NCBI GenBank assembly: GCA_903819595.1
Contig: CAIJED010000098.1
Coordinates: 1 to 34,898 of the forward strand
DNA: 34,898 nt
Origin: an uncultured Methanomicrobiales archaeon
GTDB lineage: Archaea; Halobacteriota; Methanomicrobia; Methanomicrobiales; Methanospirillaceae
Direction of reading: 5' to 3'
The position numbers and the translations under genes were made by a program. The notes beneath the pieces were generated by a model. That model did not search any database. It saw only the letters and a list, made by a program, of their open reading frames with translations, and was not told the DNA's origin. Positions 17,320 through 25,410 of the stretch are shown in pieces. Position 1 is the stretch's first letter, and every line of letters starts with the position of its first letter.

Positions 17320-18494
17320 GGGACACCACCCTGTAACGACGCCACCCCGGCAACATCCTTATCGCCCCTCCCTGACAGGTTGATGACAACGATATCATCC
17401 CGGGAGAGATCATCCTTCATCTGTATGGCCGCAGCCACCGCATGGGCCGACTCCATGGCCGGGATGATCCCTTCCCGCCGCGGGAGATAGCGGAACGCTG
17501 AAAGGGCATCGCTATCATTCACAGCGATATAGTTCACCCTCCCGGCATCTTTGAGCATGCTGTGTTCAGGGCCGACACCCGGGTAATCGAGACCGGCAGA
17601 TATACTGTGAGTCTCCCTGACCTGCCCGTTTTCATCCTGTAATAGGTAGGAAAATGCCCCGTGGAGTACGCCGGGGCTGCCCCCGCAGAGTGTAGCCCCA
17701 TGTTCACCGCTCATGAGACCATGACCCCCGGCTTCCGCACCGGTCATTGCCACAGGGTCCCTGATAAACGGGTGAAACAACCCGATCGCATTTGACCCGC
17801 CCCCAACGCAGGCGATGAGATGGTCCGGGAGCCGCCCTTCCGCCTTCATCGACTGCTTTCTCACTTCACGACCGATAACCGTCTGGAAATCCCGGACCAT
17901 CAGGGGGAACGGGTGAGGGCCGACAACGGACCCGATCAGGTAGTGCGTATCGCATGCGTTCCCTACCCAGTCACGAAGGGCTTCGTTCACCGCGTCTTTT
18001 AAGGTCCTTGACCCGGTACTGACCGGGATGACCTTTGCACCCATCAATTCCATCCGGAAGACGTTCAACATCTGGCGTGCGATGTCATCCGTCCCCATGT
18101 AGACCTCGACAGGAAGGTTCAGCATTGCCCCTGCAATGGCCGTTGCCACACCGTGCTGACCAGCCCCGGTCTCGGCAATCAGCCGCTTTTTACCCATGTA
18201 TTTTGCCAGCAATGCCTGCCCCAGGGTATTATTCAGTTTGTGAGCCCCACCATGGAGGAGGTCCTCCCGCTTAAGATAGATCCTTGCCCCAAGGTCTTTG
18301 GACATATTCGGGCAATAGGTGAGGGGTGTCGGCCGGCCGGCATAATTTTTCAGGTAGTGGTTGAGTTCCCGGACAAATTCCCTGTCCCGTGAAATTTTGC
18401 GGTATGACACTTCGAGTTCAATAAGCGCAGCCATCAGTGCTTCAGGGACGTATTGCCCTCCGAACTGGCCAAACCTGCCAGATTTTACCACCAT
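17316..18494 (-). CDS. trpB: Tryptophan synthase beta subunit
   Basis: A 392-residue PLP enzyme that joins indole and serine to make tryptophan. The PLP lysine is Lys86 in GGAHKLNNT; the catalytic Glu lies in [12 protein letters not shown]; the phosphate-binding loop is GGGSNAIG. The N-terminal [15 protein letters not shown] is that of the TrpB1 type, which works in the alpha2-beta2 complex, consistent with the adjacent trpA. The ATG follows the trpF stop directly (TGA-ATG). Confidence 0.98.
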   Translation of the reverse strand: MVVKSGRFGQFGGQYVPEALMAALIELEVSYRKISRDREFVRELNHYLKNYAGRPTPLTYCPNMSKDLGARIYLKREDLLHGGAHKLNNTLGQALLAKYMGKKRLIAETGAGQHGVATAIAGAMLNLPVEVYMGTDDIARQMLNVFRMELMGAKVIPVSTGSRTLKDAVNEALRDWVGNACDTHYLIGSVVGPHPFPLMVRDFQTVIGREVRKQSMKAEGRLPDHLIACVGGGSNAIGLFHPFIRDPVAMTGAEAGGHGLMSGEHGATLCGGSPGVLHGAFSYLLQDENGQVRETHSISAGLDYPGVGPEHSMLKDAGRVNYIAVNDSDALSAFRYLPRREGIIPAMESAHAVAAAIQMKDDLSRDDIVVINLSGRGDKDVAGVASLQGGVP

Positions 18495-19073
18495 TCAGCA
18501 CCCCTTCGCAGCCTGGATAAAGGCGTTAACGAGTTTATCGTCTTTTATTCCCGGGGACTTCTCAACCCCTGATGCAACATCCACCGCATAGGGCCGGATT
18601 CTTTCGATTGCATCCCTCACATTACCGGGGTTGAGACCTCCTGCAAGTATCACGGGGATCTCCGACCGCCCGACCACATCGCGGGCATAGGTGGGATCAT
18701 ACAACCGGCCTTTTCCATGGCTGTCATCAATAATCACCGCGTCACAGTCAGCCGGGATGGATTCCCCCCTCCCAATCACCCGGATCAAATGGGTTTTTAC
18801 GCCATGGGGAAACGAGAATGGATGAGATATCTGGATTGCAGAGGGGTGCAACTCCAGCATCTTTGCCATCTCATACTCAGACGTGGTGTGACTCACCGCC
18901 ACGGTCGCAGTGAACGGACCAAGGGCATCAAAGATCTCACGTGCCCGTTCCGGAGTCACCACCCGCGTTGACATTCCGCCTGAAAACACCACGACCCCGA
19001 TGGCATCTGCACCGGCAGCCTCTGCCTGGAGCGCATCCCGTACAGTAGTTATGCCACATATTTTTACGCGAAT
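18495..19073 (-). CDS. trpF: Phosphoribosylanthranilate isomerase, probable ATT start
   Basis: A 192-residue TIM barrel that isomerises N-(5-phosphoribosyl)anthranilate. The protein opens with xRVKICGITT, holding the catalytic Cys, and ends with the DVASGVE phosphate site whose Asp/Glu region completes the active site. No ATG, GTG or TTG is available near the conserved N-terminus. The only normal start in frame is an ATG at 19145, which would add 24 unconserved residues and overlap trpC by about 80 nt. Instead GGAGG at 19081-19085 sits 7 nt before an ATT codon at 19071-19073, exactly where homologues have their first Met. I therefore annotate an ATT start, overlapping trpC by 10 nt. Confidence 0.88.
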   Translation of the reverse strand: MRVKICGITTVRDALQAEAAGADAIGVVVFSGGMSTRVVTPERAREIFDALGPFTATVAVSHTTSEYEMAKMLELHPSAIQISHPFSFPHGVKTHLIRVIGRGESIPADCDAVIIDDSHGKGRLYDPTYARDVVGRSEIPVILAGGLNPGNVRDAIERIRPYAVDVASGVEKSPGIKDDKLVNAFIQAAKGC

Positions 19074-19825
19074 ACGAACCCCTCCAGTGCTTTTTTCGGG
19101 CTGGCTGATGCCATGATCGAGCTTCCGATAAGGAAGGCATCGCAATACCGCCCGAGGTACCGTACATCAAACGGCCAGTTTATACCACTCATCGAGATGA
19201 TTGTAAGACCTTTCCTGCCCATTTTTTCAGATATCAGTTTCGTCGTGGTAAGATTAGTTTCCATGGTTCTGAGGTTCCGGTTGTTAATTCCGATCAGGGT
19301 GGCCCCGGATCTGACGGCTATTTGAATCTCGTTACAGTAATGGACCTCTACCAGTGGTTCGATGCCCCACATCATACAGAACCTGACAAATTCCGGCAGG
19401 CGGTCCCCAAGTACCCCTGCAATCAGGAGTACGGCATCTGCACCAAGCATCCTCGTCTCCACGATCTGCCGTTTGTCGATGATAAAGTCCTTCCGCAGCA
19501 GTGGAATGGCAGAAACCTTCCGGATACGTGAAATATTCTTTGTGCTGCCTTTGAACCAGAAAGGTTCGGTGAGGACCGACAGTGCGACAGCACCTCCTTC
19601 TGTCATCAGGCGTGCCAGTTCCTCCGGCTCACCGCTACTCCTGATACAGCCCGCCGATGGGGATGAATACTTAATTTCTGCAATAACTGCATTCCGGTCT
19701 TCAGCGGTATGTATTGCCTGCTGCAGTCGCCCGGGTACTTCGGGACCGGCTGACCGGATACCGGAGATCTCCGGTAGCATTGCTACTCTTTCCACGGTCC
19801 GTTCTACTATTTCATCAAGTATCAT
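19064..19825 (-). CDS. trpC: Indole-3-glycerol phosphate synthase
   Basis: A 253-residue TIM-barrel enzyme converting CdRP to indole-3-glycerol phosphate. Catalytic landmarks are VIAEIKYSSPSAG (Glu, Lys, Ser-Pro), IPLLRKDFIID (Lys), IEPLVEVHY (Glu) and LIGINNRNL (Asn-Arg-Asn). Length is typical for the monofunctional form. The start overlaps the trpD stop by 4 nt. Confidence 0.97.
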   Translation of the reverse strand: MILDEIVERTVERVAMLPEISGIRSAGPEVPGRLQQAIHTAEDRNAVIAEIKYSSPSAGCIRSSGEPEELARLMTEGGAVALSVLTEPFWFKGSTKNISRIRKVSAIPLLRKDFIIDKRQIVETRMLGADAVLLIAGVLGDRLPEFVRFCMMWGIEPLVEVHYCNEIQIAVRSGATLIGINNRNLRTMETNLTTTKLISEKMGRKGLTIISMSGINWPFDVRYLGRYCDAFLIGSSIMASASPKKALEGFVFA

Positions 19826-20853
19826 GCCGCACTCCCGGTCGCATCGATGAGAGCATGGAGCTTTTCCATCGCCCTTCCGCTGTCAATGGATAGTATCGCC
19901 TCAGTGATGCCTTCCTGTATCGAGGCGGTCCTTCCTGCTGTATAAATTGCCGCACCGCTGTTGAGGAGGACAATCTCCCGGTGAGATCCTTTTTCACCCG
20001 ACAGGACATCGGTAAGGATCCTTGCATTTTCTTTTGCGTCTCCCCCTTCGATATCTCCGGATTTCGCCTCCTCAAACCCGTAATCGCTGCACCGGATTAT
20101 CCGGTCGGTAATCTGGTTACCGGATAGTTCGGTCACCTGGGTCTCTCCGGTCGTGGTGATCTCATCAAGTCCTGCACCATGGACGACCATGGCGCGTGCA
20201 GTGCCGAGCTGCCTGAGGACTTCTGCAAAAACCCGGGTAAGTGCAGGGTGATATACCCCGATCAACTGTGCGTCTGCCCCGGCCGGGTTTGTCAGAGGAC
20301 CGAGAAGGTTAAAGATGGTCCTGATCCCGATCTCGCGTCGTGTGACCGCAACCCTTTGCATTGCAGGATGATACAGCGGGGCATACAGGAAGACAATGCC
20401 GATATCCCTGATCATCTGGTTGTTCCGGAATGGTGGAACAGACAGGTTTACCCCAAGTGTTTCAAGTACATCGGCCGAGCCGCAACGGCTCGAGACACTC
20501 CGGTTCCCATGTTTCACTACGGGTACTCCTGCACCGGCTGCGACAAACGCAGCGGTAGTACTAATATTGAAACTAGCCTTCCCGTCACCTCCGGTTCCGC
20601 AGGTATCAAGGAGATGACCGGGATAACCACGGCATACTGGTACCGCCAGGCCCCTCATTACCTGGGCAAATGCCGTAATTTCACCGACAGATGGCCCTTT
20701 AACCTGCATTGCAGTCAGGAATGCACCAATTTGCGCACCTGTTGCCTCCCCTGCTACGATCTCCTTCATGACCGTCCCCGTCATGTGCGGGCTGAGATCC
20801 TGTCCAACTAACACCGTGTTGATCGCCTGCCTGATCACCAGGTCCTGGTTCAT
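19822..20853 (-). CDS. trpD: Anthranilate phosphoribosyltransferase
   Basis: A 343-residue enzyme that transfers phosphoribosyl from PRPP to anthranilate. The glycine-rich PRPP site DTCGTGGDGKASFNIST and the following VVKHGNRSVSSRCGSADVLE are intact, as is the anthranilate-site stretch RTIFNLLGPLTNPAGA. It lies third in the operon, overlapping trpG and trpC by 4 nt each. The order E-G-D-C-F-B-A differs from the E-G-C-F-B-A-D order of Methanothermobacter. Confidence 0.97.
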   Translation of the reverse strand: MNQDLVIRQAINTVLVGQDLSPHMTGTVMKEIVAGEATGAQIGAFLTAMQVKGPSVGEITAFAQVMRGLAVPVCRGYPGHLLDTCGTGGDGKASFNISTTAAFVAAGAGVPVVKHGNRSVSSRCGSADVLETLGVNLSVPPFRNNQMIRDIGIVFLYAPLYHPAMQRVAVTRREIGIRTIFNLLGPLTNPAGADAQLIGVYHPALTRVFAEVLRQLGTARAMVVHGAGLDEITTTGETQVTELSGNQITDRIIRCSDYGFEEAKSGDIEGGDAKENARILTDVLSGEKGSHREIVLLNSGAAIYTAGRTASIQEGITEAILSIDSGRAMEKLHALIDATGSAA

Positions 20854-21431
20854 GCTTTCACCCCGTCGCCATAAAGGAAATTACGGATGATAGCCATTCC
20901 GTTCTGGCAGAGAATGCTTTCAGGGTGGAACTGGACCCCCTCAACCGGGTAATCCCGGTGGCGAACACCCATCACATATCCATCATCGAGACTTCGTGCC
21001 GTGACTGTTAGGGACCCGGGCAATGATTCCGGATCAACAACCAGGGAATGGTACCTTGTAGCCACAAACGGGTTTTCGATGCCCTTGAAAATTCCCTTTC
21101 CATCATGGTTAATCAGAGATGTTTTCCCGTGCATCAGGTGGTAGCCCTGCACAACCGAAGCCCCGGCCTGATGACAGATTGCCTGGTGGCCCAGGCAGAC
21201 ACCCAGTGTGGGAACAGACCTGGATATCGTCTTTAGTGCCTGGAGACACAGCCCCGACCCTTTCGGGTGACCGGGTCCGGGGGACAGGATCACCCGGTCG
21301 GGCGAAATTTTCTCGAGAGTTTCAGGCCTCGCATCAGATTTTACAACCACCGGGTCTGCCCCAAGCGCCCCAATCAGCTGGACGAGGTTATACGTAAAAC
21401 TGTCATAGCAGTCAATGACCAGTACGTTCAT
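20850..21431 (-). CDS. trpG: Anthranilate synthase component II (glutamine amidotransferase)
   Basis: A 193-residue class I amidotransferase that supplies ammonia to TrpE. The triad is complete: Cys79 in GVCLGHQA, His169 and Glu171 in VQFHPESI. The oxyanion strand LSPGPGHP (49-56) is present. A dual role with PabB is possible but nothing here suggests it. It overlaps trpE by 4 nt. Confidence 0.97.
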   Translation of the reverse strand: MNVLVIDCYDSFTYNLVQLIGALGADPVVVKSDARPETLEKISPDRVILSPGPGHPKGSGLCLQALKTISRSVPTLGVCLGHQAICHQAGASVVQGYHLMHGKTSLINHDGKGIFKGIENPFVATRYHSLVVDPESLPGSLTVTARSLDDGYVMGVRHRDYPVEGVQFHPESILCQNGMAIIRNFLYGDGVKA

Positions 21432-23116
21432 GCCAGTCCACCTGCCAGGCGGATGGCCAACCGCATCGCCTCTGCTTTGTCATTTGTCTCTATCCATTCT
21501 TTCGACGGACATGAGTCGGCCACAATACCTGCACCTGCCTGGACAGAGGCAATTCCATCCTTTACATCCGCGGTCCTGATAGCGATCGCAAATTCCAGCT
21601 GATTATCAAACCCGATGTAGCCAACAGCACCGGCATACAGCCCCCTGGGTCCGGGTTCAAGCTCATCAATGATCTGCATGGCCCTGACCTTCGGGGCTCC
21701 CGTTACGGTCCCGGCTGGAAAACATGCCAAAAACCCGTCAAAGCGATCCGCATCATCCCTGAGCGTTCCGGTAACCGTTGAAACGATATGCTGGACATGG
21801 GAATATTTACCGATTTCCATGAACCGGGGTACCCTGACTGAGCCATAGGTGCAGACGCTCCCTGCATCATTCCTTGCGAGGTCAACCAGCATGACATGCT
21901 CGGCACGTTCTTTCTCATCGCGGAGGAGCTCGATGGCCAGTTCCGCATCTTCTTCCGGGGTGCACCCTCTTTTACGCGTACCGGCAATCGGAACGGTGGT
22001 TAAATTTTTTCCTTCTACGCGGACAAGCATCTCCGGACTGGCACCGACAACTGCATGACCGGGAAAATCAAGAAAATACATGTAAGGGCTGGGATTTACT
22101 TCCCTGAGAGCACGGTACAGGGCAATGGGTTCCTCCGTAAATGGGAATTCTTCTTTCCTTGAAATGACGGCCTGAACGATCTCTCCTTCCCGGATATATT
22201 TTTTTACAACTTTCACAGAACGGATAAATTCATTCCTTCCCTGTCCAGGAACCGGTATTCTCCCATGTTGGGCGTGGGGCGTGGTTCCTTCAGGGTGAGG
22301 TCTGGAATGTACCGTATGTTCATGATCACCGGGATGCGTTGTCCTGGAGGTTTTGTAACCAGTCTGGTCACCTGCCCGTTGAGTTGCGCCGTTCGCTACA
22401 ATTCCGTTCGCGACAGCAGGCGGGGCCGCCAGGTATCGCCGGACAAATTCAAGCCGTTTTCGCAGGGCGGAACAATGGCGCTCATATTCCCTGCCAGGTT
22501 CAATTCCTTCAGTAATCACGGCATTACTGATGAGAGACAGGGTACTGTTCCTGTGGTCAAAGACAATGCATTCCGTGCACAGCATGAACTCGGCGAGAGG
22601 AGATTCGGTGCATGGCGGGTACCTGCTTGTCCCGGTTCCCGGAATGGTTAAAAACACCAGGTCATAGGAAAAATACCCTGCAAAGCCTCCCGAAAAACGA
22701 ATGCACGGGGGTGGCAGGTACGTAAAGATTCCGGATATCTGCTTCATTATTTCGATGGCATTCGCCCCGGAAACATCTTTTACCAGGCTGACAAGGTGAG
22801 GGTCACCCGTAATACTGGTGGTACCACCGATTGAGATCCGGAGTACCGGTAAAATTCCAAGGAATGAATATGACTCTGCCTGTATACCCCGGTCCATCGA
22901 TTCAAAAAGAAATCCCCGGCCAGATGTAGTACCCTGACGACCAGTTGCTTCAGACTCATCAGTGAGTCCTTTATAGAGGTCAACGGGCGATATCCCTGTT
23001 TGGGGAATGGTGATACACAGCGGAATAATGGCAGGTTTTAATGATTCGTCTGCCAGCCTGCAAAAATCAGCCTTTGTCAGGCTGATGCCATCATCTGTTC
23101 CGCCGGATATCACCAT
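21428..23116 (-). CDS. trpE: Anthranilate synthase component I
   Basis: A 562-residue enzyme that turns chorismate into anthranilate with TrpG. Conserved chorismate-domain motifs are PIAGTRKRG (377-385), HVMLVDLARND (407-417), PAGTVTGAPK (467-476) and AGAGIVADSCPSKE (527-540). The Trp feedback site is represented by FLFES near 69-73. The protein is longer than usual because residues about 230-295 form a low-complexity linker rich in His, Gly, Pro and Thr between the N-terminal domain and the catalytic core; its sequence looks unconserved. It is the first gene of the trp operon. The ATG at 23116 overlaps the end of an upstream small ORF. Confidence 0.97.
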   Translation of the reverse strand: MVISGGTDDGISLTKADFCRLADESLKPAIIPLCITIPQTGISPVDLYKGLTDESEATGRQGTTSGRGFLFESMDRGIQAESYSFLGILPVLRISIGGTTSITGDPHLVSLVKDVSGANAIEIMKQISGIFTYLPPPCIRFSGGFAGYFSYDLVFLTIPGTGTSRYPPCTESPLAEFMLCTECIVFDHRNSTLSLISNAVITEGIEPGREYERHCSALRKRLEFVRRYLAAPPAVANGIVANGATQRAGDQTGYKTSRTTHPGDHEHTVHSRPHPEGTTPHAQHGRIPVPGQGRNEFIRSVKVVKKYIREGEIVQAVISRKEEFPFTEEPIALYRALREVNPSPYMYFLDFPGHAVVGASPEMLVRVEGKNLTTVPIAGTRKRGCTPEEDAELAIELLRDEKERAEHVMLVDLARNDAGSVCTYGSVRVPRFMEIGKYSHVQHIVSTVTGTLRDDADRFDGFLACFPAGTVTGAPKVRAMQIIDELEPGPRGLYAGAVGYIGFDNQLEFAIAIRTADVKDGIASVQAGAGIVADSCPSKEWIETNDKAEAMRLAIRLAGGLA

Positions 23117-23205
23117 TCCACCGGCATCACCTCTACGTGGCAGTACCCCGGATTTTTCGGGATCCGCACGGTTCGTATCTCCTGTTGTGAGGGGAGGTTA
23201 TTCAT
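23110..23205 (-). CDS. Possible trp leader peptide ORF ending in Trp
   Basis: A 31-codon frame between the trp promoter and trpE. It begins at an ATG at 23205 and ends EVMPVEW followed by TGA, so the only Trp codon is the last sense codon. The TGG-TGA overlaps the trpE start out of frame (ATGGTGA). This is the geometry of translational coupling and could sense charged tRNA-Trp. No homologue is known to me, the initiation site has no good Shine-Dalgarno, and a 31-codon frame can arise by chance. Confidence 0.3.
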   Translation of the reverse strand: MNNLPSQQEIRTVRIPKNPGYCHVEVMPVEW

Positions 23206-23252
23206 GTATGTTCTATTGAATTTGCATTAATAAATACATTACTGTAATTTTT

Positions 23253-23287
23253 TGTACATTGTTGTCTTATATTTTCCTTATTGTACA
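23253..23287 (-). promoter_or_regulatory. trp operon promoter with TATA box between two TRP-box hexamers
   Basis: On the operon strand TGTACA (23287-23282) is followed by AAAATATAAG (23275-23266), a good TATA box, and a second TGTACA (23258-23253). The hexamers start 29 bp apart and would cover the TFB and start-site sides of the TATA box. In Methanothermobacter the repressor TrpY binds TGTACA boxes overlapping the trp promoter in the presence of tryptophan; a similar mechanism is inferred here. The transcript would start near 23245, giving a leader of about 130 nt. Confidence 0.65.
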
Positions 23288-23694
23288 CCAGGATTATGAC
23301 CCCACTATAATGTTTATTTTAGAAATACAAGGATATTTGAGCCTGAATGATGACGTGGGCGGACCCAATACATTTGCTTTGCTTGTGTTGTCTCAGCGCC
23401 CGGAACGAATATTGTCACCCGGGGACGCAGGAGCCGATAAGGGGTACAATCATCCCGGTGGCTGCGGTATTCGATCGACTAAAACCTCCGGTATTTATCC
23501 TTGTGTAAACCAACAAATAAGGATTTTAACGGTGTATTCATTAGAATCCGTAGGAAATCCTAATTAAATAGAGATATGCCGATCCATGGGGGATCCTTTC
23601 ATCCGATTGTCCCTAACGGGTCAGCAACAGGATTGTTTTTTGTCCATTCCGTAACATAATTGTACAAGAATTTTCCCTGGGGGATCCAAAAAGT
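23288..23694. other. Intergenic region between trp operon and methyltransferase
   Basis: About 400 nt lie between the trp promoter and the divergent methyltransferase gene. It contains an imperfect inverted repeat near 23542-23567 (ATTAG...CTAAT), a repeated TGGGGGATCC word at about 23587 and 23680, and a TGTACA at 23661. Frames across it do not look coding. Confidence 0.4.
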
Positions 23695-23717
23695 ATGCCA
23701 GATAAACGTTATGTACA
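23661..23717 (+). promoter_or_regulatory. Two further TGTACA hexamers at the methyltransferase start
   Basis: TGTACA occurs at 23661-23666, 29 nt before the ATG, and at 23712-23717, inside codons 6-8. With the two at the trp promoter they form the only cluster of this hexamer that I noticed by eye in the window. Control of this gene by the trp repressor is inferred. Confidence 0.3.
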
Positions 23718-24501
23718 CGGATATTCGACCCGCGAATCGGAACGGCTCGCTGACCAGGCAGAGACGCTGACCTTTCTCCTCCACAACGATACCCGGTATC
23801 CTGCAGGGTCCCACGTGCTGGAAGCAGGCTGCGGTACCGGGGCCCAGACAATAATTCTCGCAAAAAACAGCCCCGGAGCACTGATTACTTCGGTTGACCT
23901 GTCAGATGATTCCCTGCAACAGGCTGAAAAGAAGATCCGGCAGGAAGGGATCACGAACGTGACATTCCGTCAGGGTGATATTTTCCAGCTCCCGTTCGCT
24001 CCGGGAAGTTTTGACCATATTTTTGTCTGTTTCGTGCTGGAGCACCTTGACCAGCCGGGGAGGGCACTCAGACAACTCCGTCCACTCCTGAAAGAAGGTG
24101 GTACCATTACGGTGATCGAAGGGGACCACGGTTCCACCTTTTTTCACCCTGATCACGAGGATGCCCGGCGGGCAGTGCAGTGCCTCGTGCAACTCCAGCA
24201 ACAGATGGGCGGCAATGCCTTAATCGGGAGGGAACTCTTCCCACTGGTCAGCGGTGCCGGATTCAGGGAGGTCCATGTCTCCCCCCGGATGGTATACGTG
24301 GACGCCTCCCACCCGGCTCTTGTGGAAGGATTTACAAAACTGACCTTTACTGCGATGGTGCAGGGAGTTGGCCCGGAAGTCATAAAACAAGGTCTGATGA
24401 GCTCTGATTCATGGGTACGCGGAGTCAGGGCCCTCTACCGAACCGCGGAGCCTGACGGCGTCTTCTGTTACACATTTTTCAAGGCAACCGCCAGAAAATA
24501 A
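23695..24501 (+). CDS. Class I SAM-dependent methyltransferase
   Basis: A 268-residue enzyme of the Methyltransferase_11/25 type. Motif I VLEAGCGTGAQT is at 41-52, the acidic ribose contact VDLS at 67-70, motif III QGDIFQLPF at 93-101, and the post-motif FVLEHLDQP at 113-121. The C-terminal 100 residues probably bind the substrate, which cannot be identified. Similar proteins act on small molecules. It is followed 3 nt later by a flavodoxin-fold oxidoreductase gene, so the two are likely co-transcribed. Confidence 0.9.
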   Translation: MPDKRYVHGYSTRESERLADQAETLTFLLHNDTRYPAGSHVLEAGCGTGAQTIILAKNSPGALITSVDLSDDSLQQAEKKIRQEGITNVTFRQGDIFQLPFAPGSFDHIFVCFVLEHLDQPGRALRQLRPLLKEGGTITVIEGDHGSTFFHPDHEDARRAVQCLVQLQQQMGGNALIGRELFPLVSGAGFREVHVSPRMVYVDASHPALVEGFTKLTFTAMVQGVGPEVIKQGLMSSDSWVRGVRALYRTAEPDGVFCYTFFKATARK

Positions 24502-24504
24502 ACC

Positions 24505-25119
24505 ATGAGAGATGAAATGAAGTGCTCTGTTATTCTCGCACACCCTCATCCTGGAAGTTTCAATCACGCGATCGCAGAAATGGTCACCGGCACTCTCCGG
24601 CAGAATGGCCATGAGGTATGCTTCCATGATCTCTATGCGGAGGGATTCGATCCGGTACTGCCCCGTGACGAGATCCCGCGTGGTGCAGTTCTGCCGGATA
24701 ACATCGCCCGGTACTGTGCTGAAATCGCCGCAGCCGACGGAATCACCTTCGTCCACCCTGACTGGTGGGGGATGCCGCCTGCGATCCTGAAAGGCTTCAT
24801 CGATCGTATATTCCGGCCCGGTATTGCATACCGGTTCCAGGAAGATGATTCCGGGGAAGGCATTCCTATCGGCCTCCTCCGGGCAAAGGCCGTACTGGTC
24901 CTCAACACATCCAATACTCCGTCTTGCCGGGAACAGGAGGTATTTGGCGATCCGCTCGAAAGGCTATGGAAAGACTGTATATGCGGTTTTTCGGGAGTCC
25001 CGCTCTGTCATCGGCGGATGTTTGGCGTGATCGTCACAAGTAGATCCGAACAGAGGATTCAGTGGCTCGAAGAAGTGCAGGAACTGGTCAATGATCTCTT
25101 TCCCAGCGATACCAGCTGA
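24505..25119 (+). CDS. NAD(P)H-dependent quinone/flavin oxidoreductase, flavodoxin fold
   Basis: A 204-residue protein of the NQO1/MdaB/KefF (Flavodoxin_2) family. The flavin phosphate region is AHPHPGSFNHAIAE (about 12-25) and the isoalloxazine region is HPDWWGMPPAILKGFIDRIFRPGIAY. By family it reduces quinones or similar acceptors with NAD(P)H and bound FAD/FMN. It starts 3 nt after the methyltransferase. A second in-frame ATG at 24517 could be the real start, since the homologous region begins there. A hairpin follows the stop. Confidence 0.9.
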   Translation: MRDEMKCSVILAHPHPGSFNHAIAEMVTGTLRQNGHEVCFHDLYAEGFDPVLPRDEIPRGAVLPDNIARYCAEIAAADGITFVHPDWWGMPPAILKGFIDRIFRPGIAYRFQEDDSGEGIPIGLLRAKAVLVLNTSNTPSCREQEVFGDPLERLWKDCICGFSGVPLCHRRMFGVIVTSRSEQRIQWLEEVQELVNDLFPSDTS

Positions 25120-25122
25120 CTG

Positions 25123-25144
25123 CCAGGCGATCTTTTTTGCCTGG
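25123..25144 (+). terminator. Hairpin after the oxidoreductase gene
   Basis: CCAGGC at 25123-25128 pairs with GCCTGG at 25139-25144 around GATCTTTTTT. It lies directly after the stop at 25119 and the loop carries a T-tract. The rest of the gap to 25410 holds another short inverted repeat near 25366-25390 (CCACCA...TGGTGG) and no gene. Confidence 0.5.
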
Positions 25145-25410
25145 GCCCACCGTATCTTCGAATCCGGCGAATGAATTCATGTCACCCGAACGTATTTATT
25201 TTCCCGAAAACCTTATGATCTGTATCGCTATTGTTGAAGGTGACCCGCCCCATATCCGGGGCATTTTCGATGATAATTGCCCTGGCATCATTGTTACCTG
25301 ACCGGTACGCTAAAATCAGTCTGCCGACAGACGAAGGAGAACTCATAGATAGATAGAAATCTGCTCCACCATGCCAGTGGTGGTGGTGCAGTCCAGATAT
25401 TGCAGGTCAT

